Below, one piece after another: positions 35,116 through 42,849 of a stretch of 58,497 bases of DNA. Every line of letters begins with the position of its first letter. Positions within the stretch are counted from its first letter, which is position 1. The translations under genes and the position numbers were made by a program. Below the pieces are notes generated by a model. The model was not told where the DNA came from and did no database searches. It worked only from the letters and a program-made list of their open reading frames with translations. Source of the DNA: Candidatus Tepidifontimicrobium thermophilum (GTDB lineage: Bacteria > Sysuimicrobiota > Sysuimicrobiia > Sysuimicrobiales > Sysuimicrobiaceae). The stretch is taken from positions 1 to 58,497 of the forward strand of contig JAVKKH010000016.1 in NCBI GenBank assembly GCA_031296405.1, written 5' to 3'.

Positions 35116-36226
35116 GTTCCTTCACCTCCGGGAAGTAGCAGGACCCCTCCTGGCGGAGCGGTAAGGAGGCCTGGCGCGCCCGGGCACGCTCGCCCGCCTG
35201 CAGGACCGCCTCCACCAGCTGCTCCGCCGACGTCCCCAACGGCCTCCCCGAGAGGATCCGCGAGGCGATGCGGCGTAGCTCGCCCCGTTCCAGTCGGGAC
35301 CACTTCAGGGCCGCCTCGAAGCGGGCCAGTTCCTCCGGGAACTCGTTGAAGTCTCCCACGATCATGGCGCTCTTGATGGTGGACCCCACAAGCGACAGGT
35401 AGACCCGCAGCAGGCCTGCGGGGGTCTTGACGAGCGCACTACCGGTCAGGTCCGGTTGCGGTCGCAGCTGGTCCACCCACTGCGCCGTCCGGTACTTTTC
35501 CCGTTCCAGTCGGGCGGCCCGCTCCCGCTCCGAGGGTTCCGGCTCCGCGGGGCTCAGAGATACGCCGAAGGTTTCCGCGTAGCCCTGCGCCACCACGACT
35601 CGCAGCGCGGCCCCGGTCCAGTGGGTCGACGTCTGCTCCGTGACGGTGGTGACCCGGTGGGCGACCGCTTCCACCCCCTTGTCGCCGAGCTTGGCGGCCG
35701 GGATGCGGAGGATCCGCAGCATGAAGGGGATGTCGAGGTCTGCGAGCACGCTGGCGTGGAACAACAGAGCTCCGTGGCCGTCCAGGTAGATCCCCAGGCC
35801 CGCGATCTTGCGGGTTCCCACCTGCAGGTCGTTCTTTCCGCCGAAGGCGGCGTGGATCCCGAGGCGCCGCAGCCCGGCCACGATGCCTTCGGAGAGCCGG
35901 CGGAGAAGCTCCTGGGGGTGTTCGGGGGGCGCGCGCATCACCAGCGCCACCCCCAGCTGGTCCTCGCCCATCAGGATGGCTCCCCCGCCCGTGGGACGGC
36001 GGTTCACGTGGGTCCCCGTCTGGCGGCAGGCTTCCAGGTCCACCTCGGCCTCCAGGTGCTGGTAGCGTCCGACGAGGGCGCAGTGGCTCCGGTACGTGTA
36101 CAGGCGGAGGGTTGGCGGGCGTGCCGGACACCCCCGGGCGTAGTGCGCCATGAGGGCCTCGTCCAGGGCGAGCCCCTCGGCCGCGCCCACGCCGTCGTCC
36201 ACCAGGAGCCGCCAGGTGTTGCTCAC
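35087..36226 (-). CDS. Lipoate/octanoate-protein ligase with LplB-like C-terminus (sLpl(AB) type)
   Basis: 379 residues. RRPTGGGA (76-83) and GKNDLQVGTRKIAGLG (catalytic Lys140) are complete ligase motifs. The C-terminal domain (AGLLRVYLSLVG, MIVGDFNEFP) is LplB-like, giving a fused AB enzyme. It would attach octanoate or lipoate to LbpA, after which the radical SAM pair inserts sulfur. Overlaps with both neighbouring genes (4 and 29 bases) show tight coupling. Confidence 0.82.
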   Translation of the reverse strand: MSNTWRLLVDDGVGAAEGLALDEALMAHYARGCPARPPTLRLYTYRSHCALVGRYQHLEAEVDLEACRQTGTHVNRRPTGGGAILMGEDQLGVALVMRAPPEHPQELLRRLSEGIVAGLRRLGIHAAFGGKNDLQVGTRKIAGLGIYLDGHGALLFHASVLADLDIPFMLRILRIPAAKLGDKGVEAVAHRVTTVTEQTSTHWTGAALRVVVAQGYAETFGVSLSPAEPEPSERERAARLEREKYRTAQWVDQLRPQPDLTGSALVKTPAGLLRVYLSLVGSTIKSAMIVGDFNEFPEELARFEAALKWSRLERGELRRIASRILSGRPLGTSAEQLVEAVLQAGERARARQASLPLRQEGSCYFPEVKEHAADRTGAV

Positions 36227-37230
36227 CGGCTTGCTGTCACCTCTCCGTCCTCTTCCGCGCTCCAGGCCAGCGAGCAGCAGAACTCGTAAAACCGCGGCTC
36301 CAGGCCTCGGCTGCGGGCGTAGTCGACCACTCCCTCCGCCGGGTACGCGATCCCGTTGAGGCCCTGGTCGACCGCCGCCCGGTCGAGCACCGCCTTGGTG
36401 TCGGCCATAGGCCGCGCGCAGCCCAGGTTGATGGGGGTACGGGGTAGCGCAGCGCGCGCGGCTCCGAAGAACTCCGCCACCTCATGGCGCGGAGGGGGTG
36501 GGAGATCGGCCATGGGCGTCCCCGAAAGGGGGACGAGGACCACGAGGACCAGGGTGGATACGGGGTACCGCACCACGAGGTCGAGGGCCCGGTACTCTCC
36601 CAGGAAGCGCCCGTAGTGCAGGCCGAGAACGATGTGGGGGATGATGCGGAGTCCCGCTTCGGCCAGCAAGGCCAGGGAACGCTCCACGTCCGACACCGTC
36701 CGATCCAGGTGGTAGACCTCGCGGATGGTCTGGTCTGCGCCGATCACGTCCAGCATCACCCCGTCGACGCCCGCGCGGGCCAGGGCTACAGCGACCTCCG
36801 GCGACACGAACCCCGAGTGAACCACCACCCGCATTCCAAGCTCCATCCGGATCCGTTGCACGTCGCGCAGGTGGGGCAAAAGGGGGACCCCTCCGGTCCG
36901 GGTGGAGCCGCCAGAGACCAACAGCCCCTCGGTGCCCTCCTTTCGAAGACGCCGGGCCAGCTGAAACAGGCTCTCGCCCGGAGGTAGTGCCAGCATACCC
37001 TCGAGGACCTTTGCCCTGCAGTGGTCGCATTGGAGGGCGCAGCCCCGCCCGGTGACGGACACAGGGAGGAACCGCCTGGGGTTGGTGGGCTTCCACTCGG
37101 ACGTCTCCCACCGTTTCAGGCCTGGCGCGTAGAACTCCATGACCGGGGGGAAGTGTCGCCGGCGCACTTCAAACCCGGAGACCGCAGGCTGCTCCTCGGG
37201 TGCGACCTCGGACGGAAAACCCGGCCTCAC
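36223..37230 (-). CDS. Second radical SAM lipoyl-synthase-like protein (LipS1/LipS2 type)
   Basis: 335 residues. CALQCDHC (Cys64, 68, 71) is the CX3CX2C radical SAM motif. A C-terminal GCARP element echoes the GCTRP of the other radical SAM protein, and a CC pair follows (EFCCSL). The GTG overlaps the LbpA-like stop (GTGA) and its own stop overlaps the ligase start, so carrier, radical SAM, ligase and radical SAM are made as one coupled unit. Two such enzymes are expected: one inserts sulfur at C6, the other at C8 of octanoyl. Confidence 0.75.
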   Translation of the reverse strand: MRPGFPSEVAPEEQPAVSGFEVRRRHFPPVMEFYAPGLKRWETSEWKPTNPRRFLPVSVTGRGCALQCDHCRAKVLEGMLALPPGESLFQLARRLRKEGTEGLLVSGGSTRTGGVPLLPHLRDVQRIRMELGMRVVVHSGFVSPEVAVALARAGVDGVMLDVIGADQTIREVYHLDRTVSDVERSLALLAEAGLRIIPHIVLGLHYGRFLGEYRALDLVVRYPVSTLVLVVLVPLSGTPMADLPPPPRHEVAEFFGAARAALPRTPINLGCARPMADTKAVLDRAAVDQGLNGIAYPAEGVVDYARSRGLEPRFYEFCCSLAWSAEEDGEVTASR

Positions 37231-37688
37231 TCCGCCAGCACCCCCTCGCGCCGGTACGCCTCCACCCGCTCGCGGAACCACAGGGCGATCCGCTCCGCTC
37301 CTTCCAGGAGATAGGCTCGCTCCGCGGGCAGCTCGGTGGTCTCCAGCTCCACCAACCACCCCTCCCCGTAGGGGTCCTGTTCTATCCTTGCCGGATTACT
37401 GAGGGCGACGGGGTTTTGCGCCACCACGCGTCCGGACACCGGCGCCACCAGCGGCCCCACGAACTTGGCGGCCTCGAGGCTGCCGAAGGCCTCACCACGC
37501 CGGACCACGGTACCCAAGGGCGCCAGGACGAGCTGGGCCAGGGTGCCGTTCACCTCCACGCCGAGGGGGTCGAACCCCACCCGCACCCGGGTGTCCGATA
37601 CGGGCAGCACCCAAAGGTGGTGCTCCGGATCGTACAGCCGGTCCACCATCAGCTCGTACCGGCCTACCCGCACCGTAGAACCCGACAT
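37227..37688 (-). CDS. Divergent lipoate-binding protein (LbpA/GcvH-like) of the assembly arm
   Basis: 153 residues with GcvH fold. The modified lysine is Lys75 in SLEAAKFVGPLVAPVSG, and DPYGEGWLVEL follows. It differs from the three plus-strand carriers: SLEAAKF instead of VESGKW, no TDVAQ motif, and a longer N-terminus. It may be a dedicated lipoyl carrier or a second substrate for the sHdr enzyme. No glycine-cleavage genes are nearby, which argues against ordinary GcvH. Confidence 0.78.
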   Translation of the reverse strand: MSGSTVRVGRYELMVDRLYDPEHHLWVLPVSDTRVRVGFDPLGVEVNGTLAQLVLAPLGTVVRRGEAFGSLEAAKFVGPLVAPVSGRVVAQNPVALSNPARIEQDPYGEGWLVELETTELPAERAYLLEGAERIALWFRERVEAYRREGVLAE

Positions 37689-37707
37689 CTCCGCTCCCGA
37701 GGTGCCC

Positions 37708-38751
37708 TCACACCGCCAGGGCCGCGGCCCGTGACCAGGCTCCTGCCAGGCGACTACCGTCCTCCCCCCAAGCTTGCAGCCGGCGGACCGCCTCCTCTAT
37801 CCCGGCGCCCTTCACGCCGGCAACTAGCCCTGCCAGGCCGTCCCGCGCCCGGGGTGCGATCCCTCCCACCGGGGCGACGTCCACCACACGTCCCGCCGCC
37901 CCGCTCGCCACGACCAACCCGCGGCCCACCTGCACTGCGCACACCCACACTCCGGCGCGGACCTTCACGTACCAAGTACCCTTAGGGCTTCCGTCCACCT
38001 CCCACAGCCAGCGCCGGCTCCCGAAGAGCCGGTCCAGCTCGCCCACCGTCGCCCGTTCGAACGCCGACAGTTCCCCTGCCTGGGGCGGCAGTCCCAGGGC
38101 GTCCGCGTAGGAGCGGGTGAGGGCAGCCTTGAACCCCTCGGGGTTCGCGGGCGTGGCCAGCACGTAGCGGCGGATCCGGCGTTCCACCTCTTCCCGGACG
38201 CGCGGATGGGGTAGGTTCAGAATGCGCGCGGCCCGCTCCGGACAGAACTCCTCGATGAGGTTGCCCACCACCACCACGGCCTCTTCCACCTGGCCACCTG
38301 CGTGGCCGGAGATCTTCCTGTCGTCGACCACCACCTCGCCGTAGGAGTCCAGGGCAGCGGGCACCCCCACAGCCTGGAACGCGCGCACGGCAGGCGACAG
38401 CAGGGCCCGGAGGGCCTGCTGTCGCGCGGGCGGCGCCCAGCGGGCAGGGACCGTGATCTGGAAGAACAGCTGGCGCGGGTCGAGGTAGACGGGGCCACCT
38501 CCCACCATCCGGCGGTAAACCGGTAGGCCGGCCCGCCCGCAGTAGGCGAGGTCCACCTCCCAGGGGCTGCGGGTGCGTCCAATGGACACGTACGGGGCCG
38601 CAGGACGGACGAAGGACAAGGTGGCGGGCGCGCCACGGGAGACGCCGTACGCCACCGCGTGCCACAGAGTCTGTGACCGCAACGGAGAGGCCTCTCCGAA
38701 GTCGATCACGCGCAGGATACCCCCGGCCTGCTCCATACGGGCCGGCAGCAT
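37708..38751 (-). CDS. Divergent lipoate ligase-family protein
   Basis: 347 residues. The core is visible: LRVIDFGEASPLRSQTLWHAVAYG, RRMVGGGPVYLD (81-91), and catalytic-type Lys146 in DDRKISGHAGG. But the Asn-Asp that precedes the loop in the other two ligases reads Gly-Glu, and the C-terminal LplB-like GDF motif is lost. It may act on a different carrier, be an octanoyltransferase-like protein, or be a non-catalytic partner. ATG 38751 or 38736 are both possible, without clear ribosome sites. It is the first gene of the minus-strand lipoate-assembly arm. Confidence 0.7.
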   Translation of the reverse strand: MLPARMEQAGGILRVIDFGEASPLRSQTLWHAVAYGVSRGAPATLSFVRPAAPYVSIGRTRSPWEVDLAYCGRAGLPVYRRMVGGGPVYLDPRQLFFQITVPARWAPPARQQALRALLSPAVRAFQAVGVPAALDSYGEVVVDDRKISGHAGGQVEEAVVVVGNLIEEFCPERAARILNLPHPRVREEVERRIRRYVLATPANPEGFKAALTRSYADALGLPPQAGELSAFERATVGELDRLFGSRRWLWEVDGSPKGTWYVKVRAGVWVCAVQVGRGLVVASGAAGRVVDVAPVGGIAPRARDGLAGLVAGVKGAGIEEAVRRLQAWGEDGSRLAGAWSRAAALAV

Positions 38752-38822
38752 CGTGACAGCGTACCCGCTGCCGAGCAAGCCCCGAACGCGGCGGGCGGCT
38801 TTCCCGTCCGGGGGATGACTGG

Positions 38823-38870
38823 CTCCCCCGAATGAGGGAGGCGCCTTCTCCCCCGCCCGGGGGTTGTGCG
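38823..38870. repeat. C/G-hairpin element, left copy (see also 58064)
   Basis: Two adjacent inverted repeats (CTCCCCCGAATGAGGGAG; CCCCCGCCCGGGGG) followed by TTGTGCG lie in the gap between the divergent arms of the sulfur island. A version with about 34 of 47 matching positions occurs after the last soe gene. The TTGTGC at its end can serve as the tusA -35, so an operator role is plausible. Confidence 0.4.
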
Positions 38871-38891
38871 GCCCGACGCGCCTTCTAGACT
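38864..38891 (+). promoter_or_regulatory. Promoter of the sHdr arm
   Basis: -35 TTGTGC (38864-38869) and -10 TAGACT (38886-38891) with a 16-base spacer, 28 bases before the tusA ATG. It is the only clear promoter before the long series of overlapping genes on the plus strand. Confidence 0.55.
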
Positions 38892-38919
38892 GTGTGGGGA
38901 CGCGACGGGGGGTGATGCC

Positions 38920-39165
38920 ATGGCCTCCAGCGGGATCAAGCCGGACCAGGTTCTTGACTGTCGCGGGTTGCTGTGCCCGCTGCCGGTGATCAAGACCAAC
39001 AAGGCCATCAAGTCCCTGGCGGTGGGGCAGGTGCTGGAGATGCTGGCCACCGACCCGGGCTCCAAGCCCGACATGCTCGCGTGGTCCCGGCAGACGGGCC
39101 ACGAGCTGTTGGAGGTGGAGGAACAGGACGGCGTGTACCGGTTCCTCATCCGGCGGAAGGTCTGA
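38920..39165 (+). CDS. tusA: TusA sulfur carrier
   Basis: 81 residues. DCRGLLCPLPVIKTNKA holds the CPxP motif with the persulfide cysteine Cys19, and LEMLATDPGSKPDM is the typical strand. TusA hands sulfane sulfur from rhodanese or similar donors to DsrE in dissimilatory sulfur oxidisers. It opens the sulfur operon, which supports a dissimilatory rather than tRNA-thiolation role. Confidence 0.93.
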   Translation: MASSGIKPDQVLDCRGLLCPLPVIKTNKAIKSLAVGQVLEMLATDPGSKPDMLAWSRQTGHELLEVEEQDGVYRFLIRRKV

Positions 39166-39177
39166 GGGGGTGGGAGC

Positions 39178-39726
39178 ATGCAGGCTGTTGCACCGGGGGT
39201 GGCGGAGGTCCCCGGAGCAGACGTTGAGCCCGCCGCGGGGCGCAGGCGTCGGCTCGCCATGGTGGCGTCCAAGGGGACCCTGGACATGGCCTACCCGCCC
39301 TTGATCCTGGCCACCACCGCATCCGCCATGGGCTGGGAGGTGGGGATCTTCTTCACGTTCTACGGGCTGGACATCCTCCACCGAAGGAGGCTGTCCCGGC
39401 TCAAGGTGGCGCCGGTGGGCAATCCCGCCATGCCGCCGCCCCTACGGGGCCTGCCGCTGAAGGTTCCGGACATCCTGGGAGCCCTACCGGGGATGCCGAG
39501 TGTGGCCACCGCCATCATGAAGCGGTGGATGCGGCAGTCCAACATGCCCGCCATCGAGGAGCTGCTGGAGATGGCCCGGGAGAGCGGCGTCAAGCTGTTC
39601 GCCTGCGCCACCACCATGGGCGTGATGGGAATCCGGCAGGAAGACCTCATCGACGGAGCCGAGTGCGCGGGGGCCACCACGTTCCTCGACTTCGCCTCCG
39701 GGGCGGACGTGACGCTGTTCATCTAG
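39178..39726 (+). CDS. DsrE2-like sulfurtransferase
   Basis: 182 residues of the DsrE/DsrF/DrsH-like family. MVASKGTLDMAYPPLILATTASAMGWEV opens the fold, the active cysteine is Cys143 in LFACATTMGVMGI, and Cys163 (AECAGA) is a second candidate. A proline-rich loop (AMPPPLRGLPLKVPD) is typical of the DsrE2 type. No membrane helix is evident, unlike some DsrE2 proteins. Its position between TusA and DsrE3 suggests a sulfur-relay role. Confidence 0.8.
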   Translation: MQAVAPGVAEVPGADVEPAAGRRRRLAMVASKGTLDMAYPPLILATTASAMGWEVGIFFTFYGLDILHRRRLSRLKVAPVGNPAMPPPLRGLPLKVPDILGALPGMPSVATAIMKRWMRQSNMPAIEELLEMARESGVKLFACATTMGVMGIRQEDLIDGAECAGATTFLDFASGADVTLFI

Positions 39727-39739
39727 GGAGGCGGAACGT

Positions 39740-40126
39740 ATGGAGCAGGACGGCCGTCGACGCATCCTGTACGTGCAGACCCACGGGGTGGACATGCCGG
39801 AGCGCAGCGCCACCCCCTTCTACCTGGCCGCGGCGGCCGCGGCCATGGACGTGGACGTGGGGATCTACTTCACCATGAACGGGCCGACGCTGCTGAAACG
39901 CGACGTCCCGGAGCAGTTGGTGGTCCCCAAGAAGGGGGGAGGCGGGGCGCCCCTGCGGTACTTCATCGACCAGGCCCTGGAGCTCGGGGTCAGGCTGTAC
40001 GTGTGCCAGCCGAGCCTGGACCTGCACGGGCTCAGGCTGGAGGACCTCATCGAGGGGGTGGAGATGATCGGGGGTGCGGCGTTCAACGCCATGGCCCTGG
40101 AGGCGGACGCGGTGATCGCTTTCTGA
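39740..40126 (+). CDS. dsrE3: DsrE3-like sulfurtransferase
   Basis: 128 residues. Cys89 in VRLYVCQPSLDLHGL is the likely persulfide site, and ATPFYLAAAAAAMDVDVGIYFTMNGPTLL is the family's opening. In sHdr organisms DsrE3 transfers sulfur between TusA and the lipoyl carrier. AGGGAGG 9 bases upstream supports the start. Confidence 0.85.
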   Translation: MEQDGRRRILYVQTHGVDMPERSATPFYLAAAAAAMDVDVGIYFTMNGPTLLKRDVPEQLVVPKKGGGGAPLRYFIDQALELGVRLYVCQPSLDLHGLRLEDLIEGVEMIGGAAFNAMALEADAVIAF

Positions 40127-40133
40127 GGGGGCG

Positions 40134-40616
40134 GTGGAGTCCGGGGGACCGGTTGCCCGGGTTCGCAACTGCCTGCTGCCTTTGGACCTGTACTACGTGG
40201 TGGAGGAACACCTCTGGCTGCGTCGGGAACAGGACGGCACGGTGACGGTGGGGATGACGGACGTGGCGCAGACCACCGCGGGCAGGGTGCTGGTGGTGAC
40301 GTTCCGGCCGGTGGGCCGGCACTACGGGAGGGGTCGGCCGGTGGCGGTCCTGGAGAGCGGCAAGTGGCTGGGGCCTGTCCGGGCCCCGGTGAGCGGGGAG
40401 CTGGTGGCGGTGAACGCCGGGCTCCTGCGGGAGCCCGACCTGGTGAATCGCAGCCCGTACCGGCGGGGCTGGGTGGTCCGGTTGCGGCCCTCCGCGTGGG
40501 AGCAGGAGGTGAAGTTGGTGCAAAGCGGGCCGGAGGCTGTGGAAGCGTACGAGCGGTACATGGCAGAGCGAGACCTGGACGACTGCGTGCACTGCGAGGG
40601 GTACGAGCTGCCATGA
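40134..40616 (+). CDS. lbpA: Lipoate-binding protein LbpA (C-terminal CxxC)
   Basis: 160 residues, GcvH-like. Lysine to be lipoylated is Lys77 in VLESGKWLGPVRAPVSG. TVTVGMTDVAQTTAG and the glycine-rich turn are conserved among LbpA proteins. It would present the substrate sulfur to sHdr as a lipoyl disulfide or persulfide. A C-terminal CVHC adds a possible dithiol. The GTG start follows GAGGGGG. The stop overlaps the thioredoxin-like ATG (ATGA). Confidence 0.88.
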   Translation: MESGGPVARVRNCLLPLDLYYVVEEHLWLRREQDGTVTVGMTDVAQTTAGRVLVVTFRPVGRHYGRGRPVAVLESGKWLGPVRAPVSGELVAVNAGLLREPDLVNRSPYRRGWVVRLRPSAWEQEVKLVQSGPEAVEAYERYMAERDLDDCVHCEGYELP

Positions 40617-40891
40617 ACGGGGAAAAGGTACCGGTGAAGGTCTTCACCCACCCCACGTGTACCAGCTGTAAGGCCGCCATCCAGATGGTGGAGCGCCTGG
40701 CGCGGGACTATCCCGAGGTCTCCGCCACCGTGGTGAGCCTGGCCAGCGCCGCCGGGCGGGAGGAGGCACGACGGGAGGACATCCTGTCGGTGCCCACCAT
40801 CCTCGTGGGCAGGGGACGGAGGCTCGTGGGCGTACCCCGGTGGGAGGAGCTGGTGGCCGCGGTGGAGGCGGAGGGACCTGCGGTGTCCTGA
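40613..40891 (+). CDS. Thioredoxin/glutaredoxin-like CxxC protein
   Basis: 92 residues, thioredoxin fold without extensions. The active site is CTSC (Cys16, Cys19) and the cis-proline is in SVPTILVGRG. It is translationally coupled to LbpA and precedes HdrC1 by 13 bases. A natural job is reduction of LbpA, DsrE or the carrier's own CxxC. It is not a standard member of published sHdr clusters as I recall them. Confidence 0.72.
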   Translation: MNGEKVPVKVFTHPTCTSCKAAIQMVERLARDYPEVSATVVSLASAAGREEARREDILSVPTILVGRGRRLVGVPRWEELVAAVEAEGPAVS

Positions 40892-40904
40892 GGAGGAAAC
40901 GGAG

Positions 40905-41621
40905 ATGGCTCTGCACGCACCCCCGAGGCTCGAGCGGTACGCGGACGTACCGTACGAGGAGAAGGAACGGCTGTTCCAGGAGGTGAAGGCGGACCCGCGG
41001 TTCCCCGACTACCTGTACGGGTGCTACGAGTGCGGGATCTGCGTCGCGGCTTGCCCTTCGGCCCGCTTCTACGACTTCAGTCCCCGCAAGATCGCCCAGA
41101 CCCTGGCCCGGGAGGACGTGGAGCTGTTCTACTACCAGCTGAACGAGGACATCTGGAACTGCTCCCAGTGCTTCTCCTGTAACCGCTGTCCGCGGGGCAA
41201 CTCGCCGGGGGGCCTCATCACCCTCATGCGGGAGGTGGCGGTCCGCAACGGGCTGCGCTCCGCCAAGGAGGCCCTGGAGGGCTACAGCCGGGTCATCTAC
41301 AAGATCATGTCCACCGGCACACAGGTCTCCCCGGACATGATCCAGGCGGACGCCTTCCCCGACTGGGGGCCGGTGGCGAAGGAGACCGCGGAGAACCTGG
41401 ACCTGTGGCGCCGGGCCCTACCCCCGGAGACCATGCACACCACCACCACCGCCTGGGAGGTGGAGGACCGCACCCTGGCGGAGCTGTACGCCATCTGGTA
41501 CATGACCGGGACCATGGACATCATCCGGGAGGTGGACGAGGGCCTGCACATGATCCTTTGCGACGTCATGGAGGAGCTGCTGGAGGAGAAAGGCTACGCC
41601 GTAGCGGGAGGAGGGGAGTGA
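40905..41621 (+). CDS. hdrC1: sHdrC1: two-[4Fe-4S] ferredoxin-like subunit
   Basis: 238 residues. Cluster motifs CYECGICVAACP (Cys40, 43, 46, 50) and CSQCFSCNRCP (Cys86, 89, 92, 95). The long C-terminal helical region and the RGNSPGGLITLMREVAVRNGL segment are shared by sHdrC1. It carries electrons between HdrB1 and HdrA. AGGAGG is 8 bases upstream, and HdrB1 begins 3 bases after its stop. Confidence 0.9.
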   Translation: MALHAPPRLERYADVPYEEKERLFQEVKADPRFPDYLYGCYECGICVAACPSARFYDFSPRKIAQTLAREDVELFYYQLNEDIWNCSQCFSCNRCPRGNSPGGLITLMREVAVRNGLRSAKEALEGYSRVIYKIMSTGTQVSPDMIQADAFPDWGPVAKETAENLDLWRRALPPETMHTTTTAWEVEDRTLAELYAIWYMTGTMDIIREVDEGLHMILCDVMEELLEEKGYAVAGGGE

Positions 41622-41624
41622 GCG

Positions 41625-42836
41625 ATGGTGCAGGGCGTCGGCAACTCACGGGTGTTCCGGCAAGACCCGGACCTGCCCGTACCCGAGGACGTCCGGGAAC
41701 GCGTCCTGGAGCTGGAGGCCGAGGGGGAGTGGGTGGTCCAGCGGGTGCCCGAGCCGTACGCGGAGGTCCCGACGAAGTACGGGCGGACGAAGAAGGTCCC
41801 CCTGGCCCACACCTGGCACCACAAATCGTGTGGCCAGTGCGGGCACATCCCCGGCTACTCCACAGCCATCTTCTGGCTTCACCGGAAGCTCGGGCTGGAA
41901 TACGACGATCCCCGGGATCAGACTTCCTGCACGGGGTGGAACTACTACGCTTCAGCCACTTCCAACGCCGCGGCGCAGGCGGCGGTGGCCGCGCGGAACT
42001 TCGCGGCCGCCTACGAGTCCGGCTATTTCCCCCTCATCCACTGCGGCACGAGTTACGGCCACTACAAGGAGGTCCGGGAGGAGCTCGTCAAACACGGCGA
42101 GCTGCGCCGCCAGGTGCGGGACATCCTGGGGAAGCTCGGCCGGCCCTTCGTGATGCCGGAGGAGATCGTCCACTACAGCGAGTGGGTCTACGCGGTCCGG
42201 CACGAGATCGCTGCGCGGCGGGTGCACGACTGCAGCGAGGTGGTGGTCACGGTCCACCCCGCGTGCCACTACTACAAGCTGGTTCAGGGGGACGCCATCT
42301 ACGACCCCGACATCTACGGCGGCCAGCGCACCGCAGTGGTGACCGCGGTGGCGCAGGCGCTCGGGGCGCAGGTGCGGGACTACTCCACGTGGTTCGACTG
42401 CTGCGGGTTCGGCTTCCGTCACATTCTAGTCCAGAGGGACTTCACGCGGTCCTTCGCGGTGGGCCGGAAGATCGAAGTCATGGTGGAGGAGGCAAAACCC
42501 GACGTGGTCCTCACGCACGACACGGGGTGCGTGACGACCCTGGACAAAAGCCAGTTCGCGGCCCAGGTGCACAACCGGAAAGTGGGAGTGCCGGTCATGT
42601 CCGAGGCCCAGTTCGCGGCCCTGGCCATGGGAGCGCATCCCTACCGGGTCTGCCAGCTGCACTGGCACGCCGCGGACTACCGGCCGCTGCTGGAGAAGAT
42701 GGGGATCGACTGGCGGGAGAAGTGGCGGGAGTTTGAGGACGACCTGGAGCGGATCCGCAGGGGGGAGAAGGAGTACCTCACCTGGGAGGACGTGGACGCG
42801 GAGGTGCCGGTCCGTCACTTCGTTCCGGCCAGCTGA
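41625..42836 (+). CDS. hdrB1: sHdrB1: CCG-domain catalytic subunit
   Basis: 403 residues. Cysteine clusters for the two CCG-type units appear as SCGQCG (Cys69, 72), SCTGWNYY, then HPACHYYK, DCCGFGFRH and HDTGC, with single changes from the methanogen CCG consensus as usual in sHdr. It would house the noncubane iron-sulfur site where the lipoyl-bound sulfur is oxidised. The N-terminus is longer than archaeal HdrB. Confidence 0.9.
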   Translation: MVQGVGNSRVFRQDPDLPVPEDVRERVLELEAEGEWVVQRVPEPYAEVPTKYGRTKKVPLAHTWHHKSCGQCGHIPGYSTAIFWLHRKLGLEYDDPRDQTSCTGWNYYASATSNAAAQAAVAARNFAAAYESGYFPLIHCGTSYGHYKEVREELVKHGELRRQVRDILGKLGRPFVMPEEIVHYSEWVYAVRHEIAARRVHDCSEVVVTVHPACHYYKLVQGDAIYDPDIYGGQRTAVVTAVAQALGAQVRDYSTWFDCCGFGFRHILVQRDFTRSFAVGRKIEVMVEEAKPDVVLTHDTGCVTTLDKSQFAAQVHNRKVGVPVMSEAQFAALAMGAHPYRVCQLHWHAADYRPLLEKMGIDWREKWREFEDDLERIRRGEKEYLTWEDVDAEVPVRHFVPAS

Positions 42837-42849
42837 GGGAGGTCTGTCC

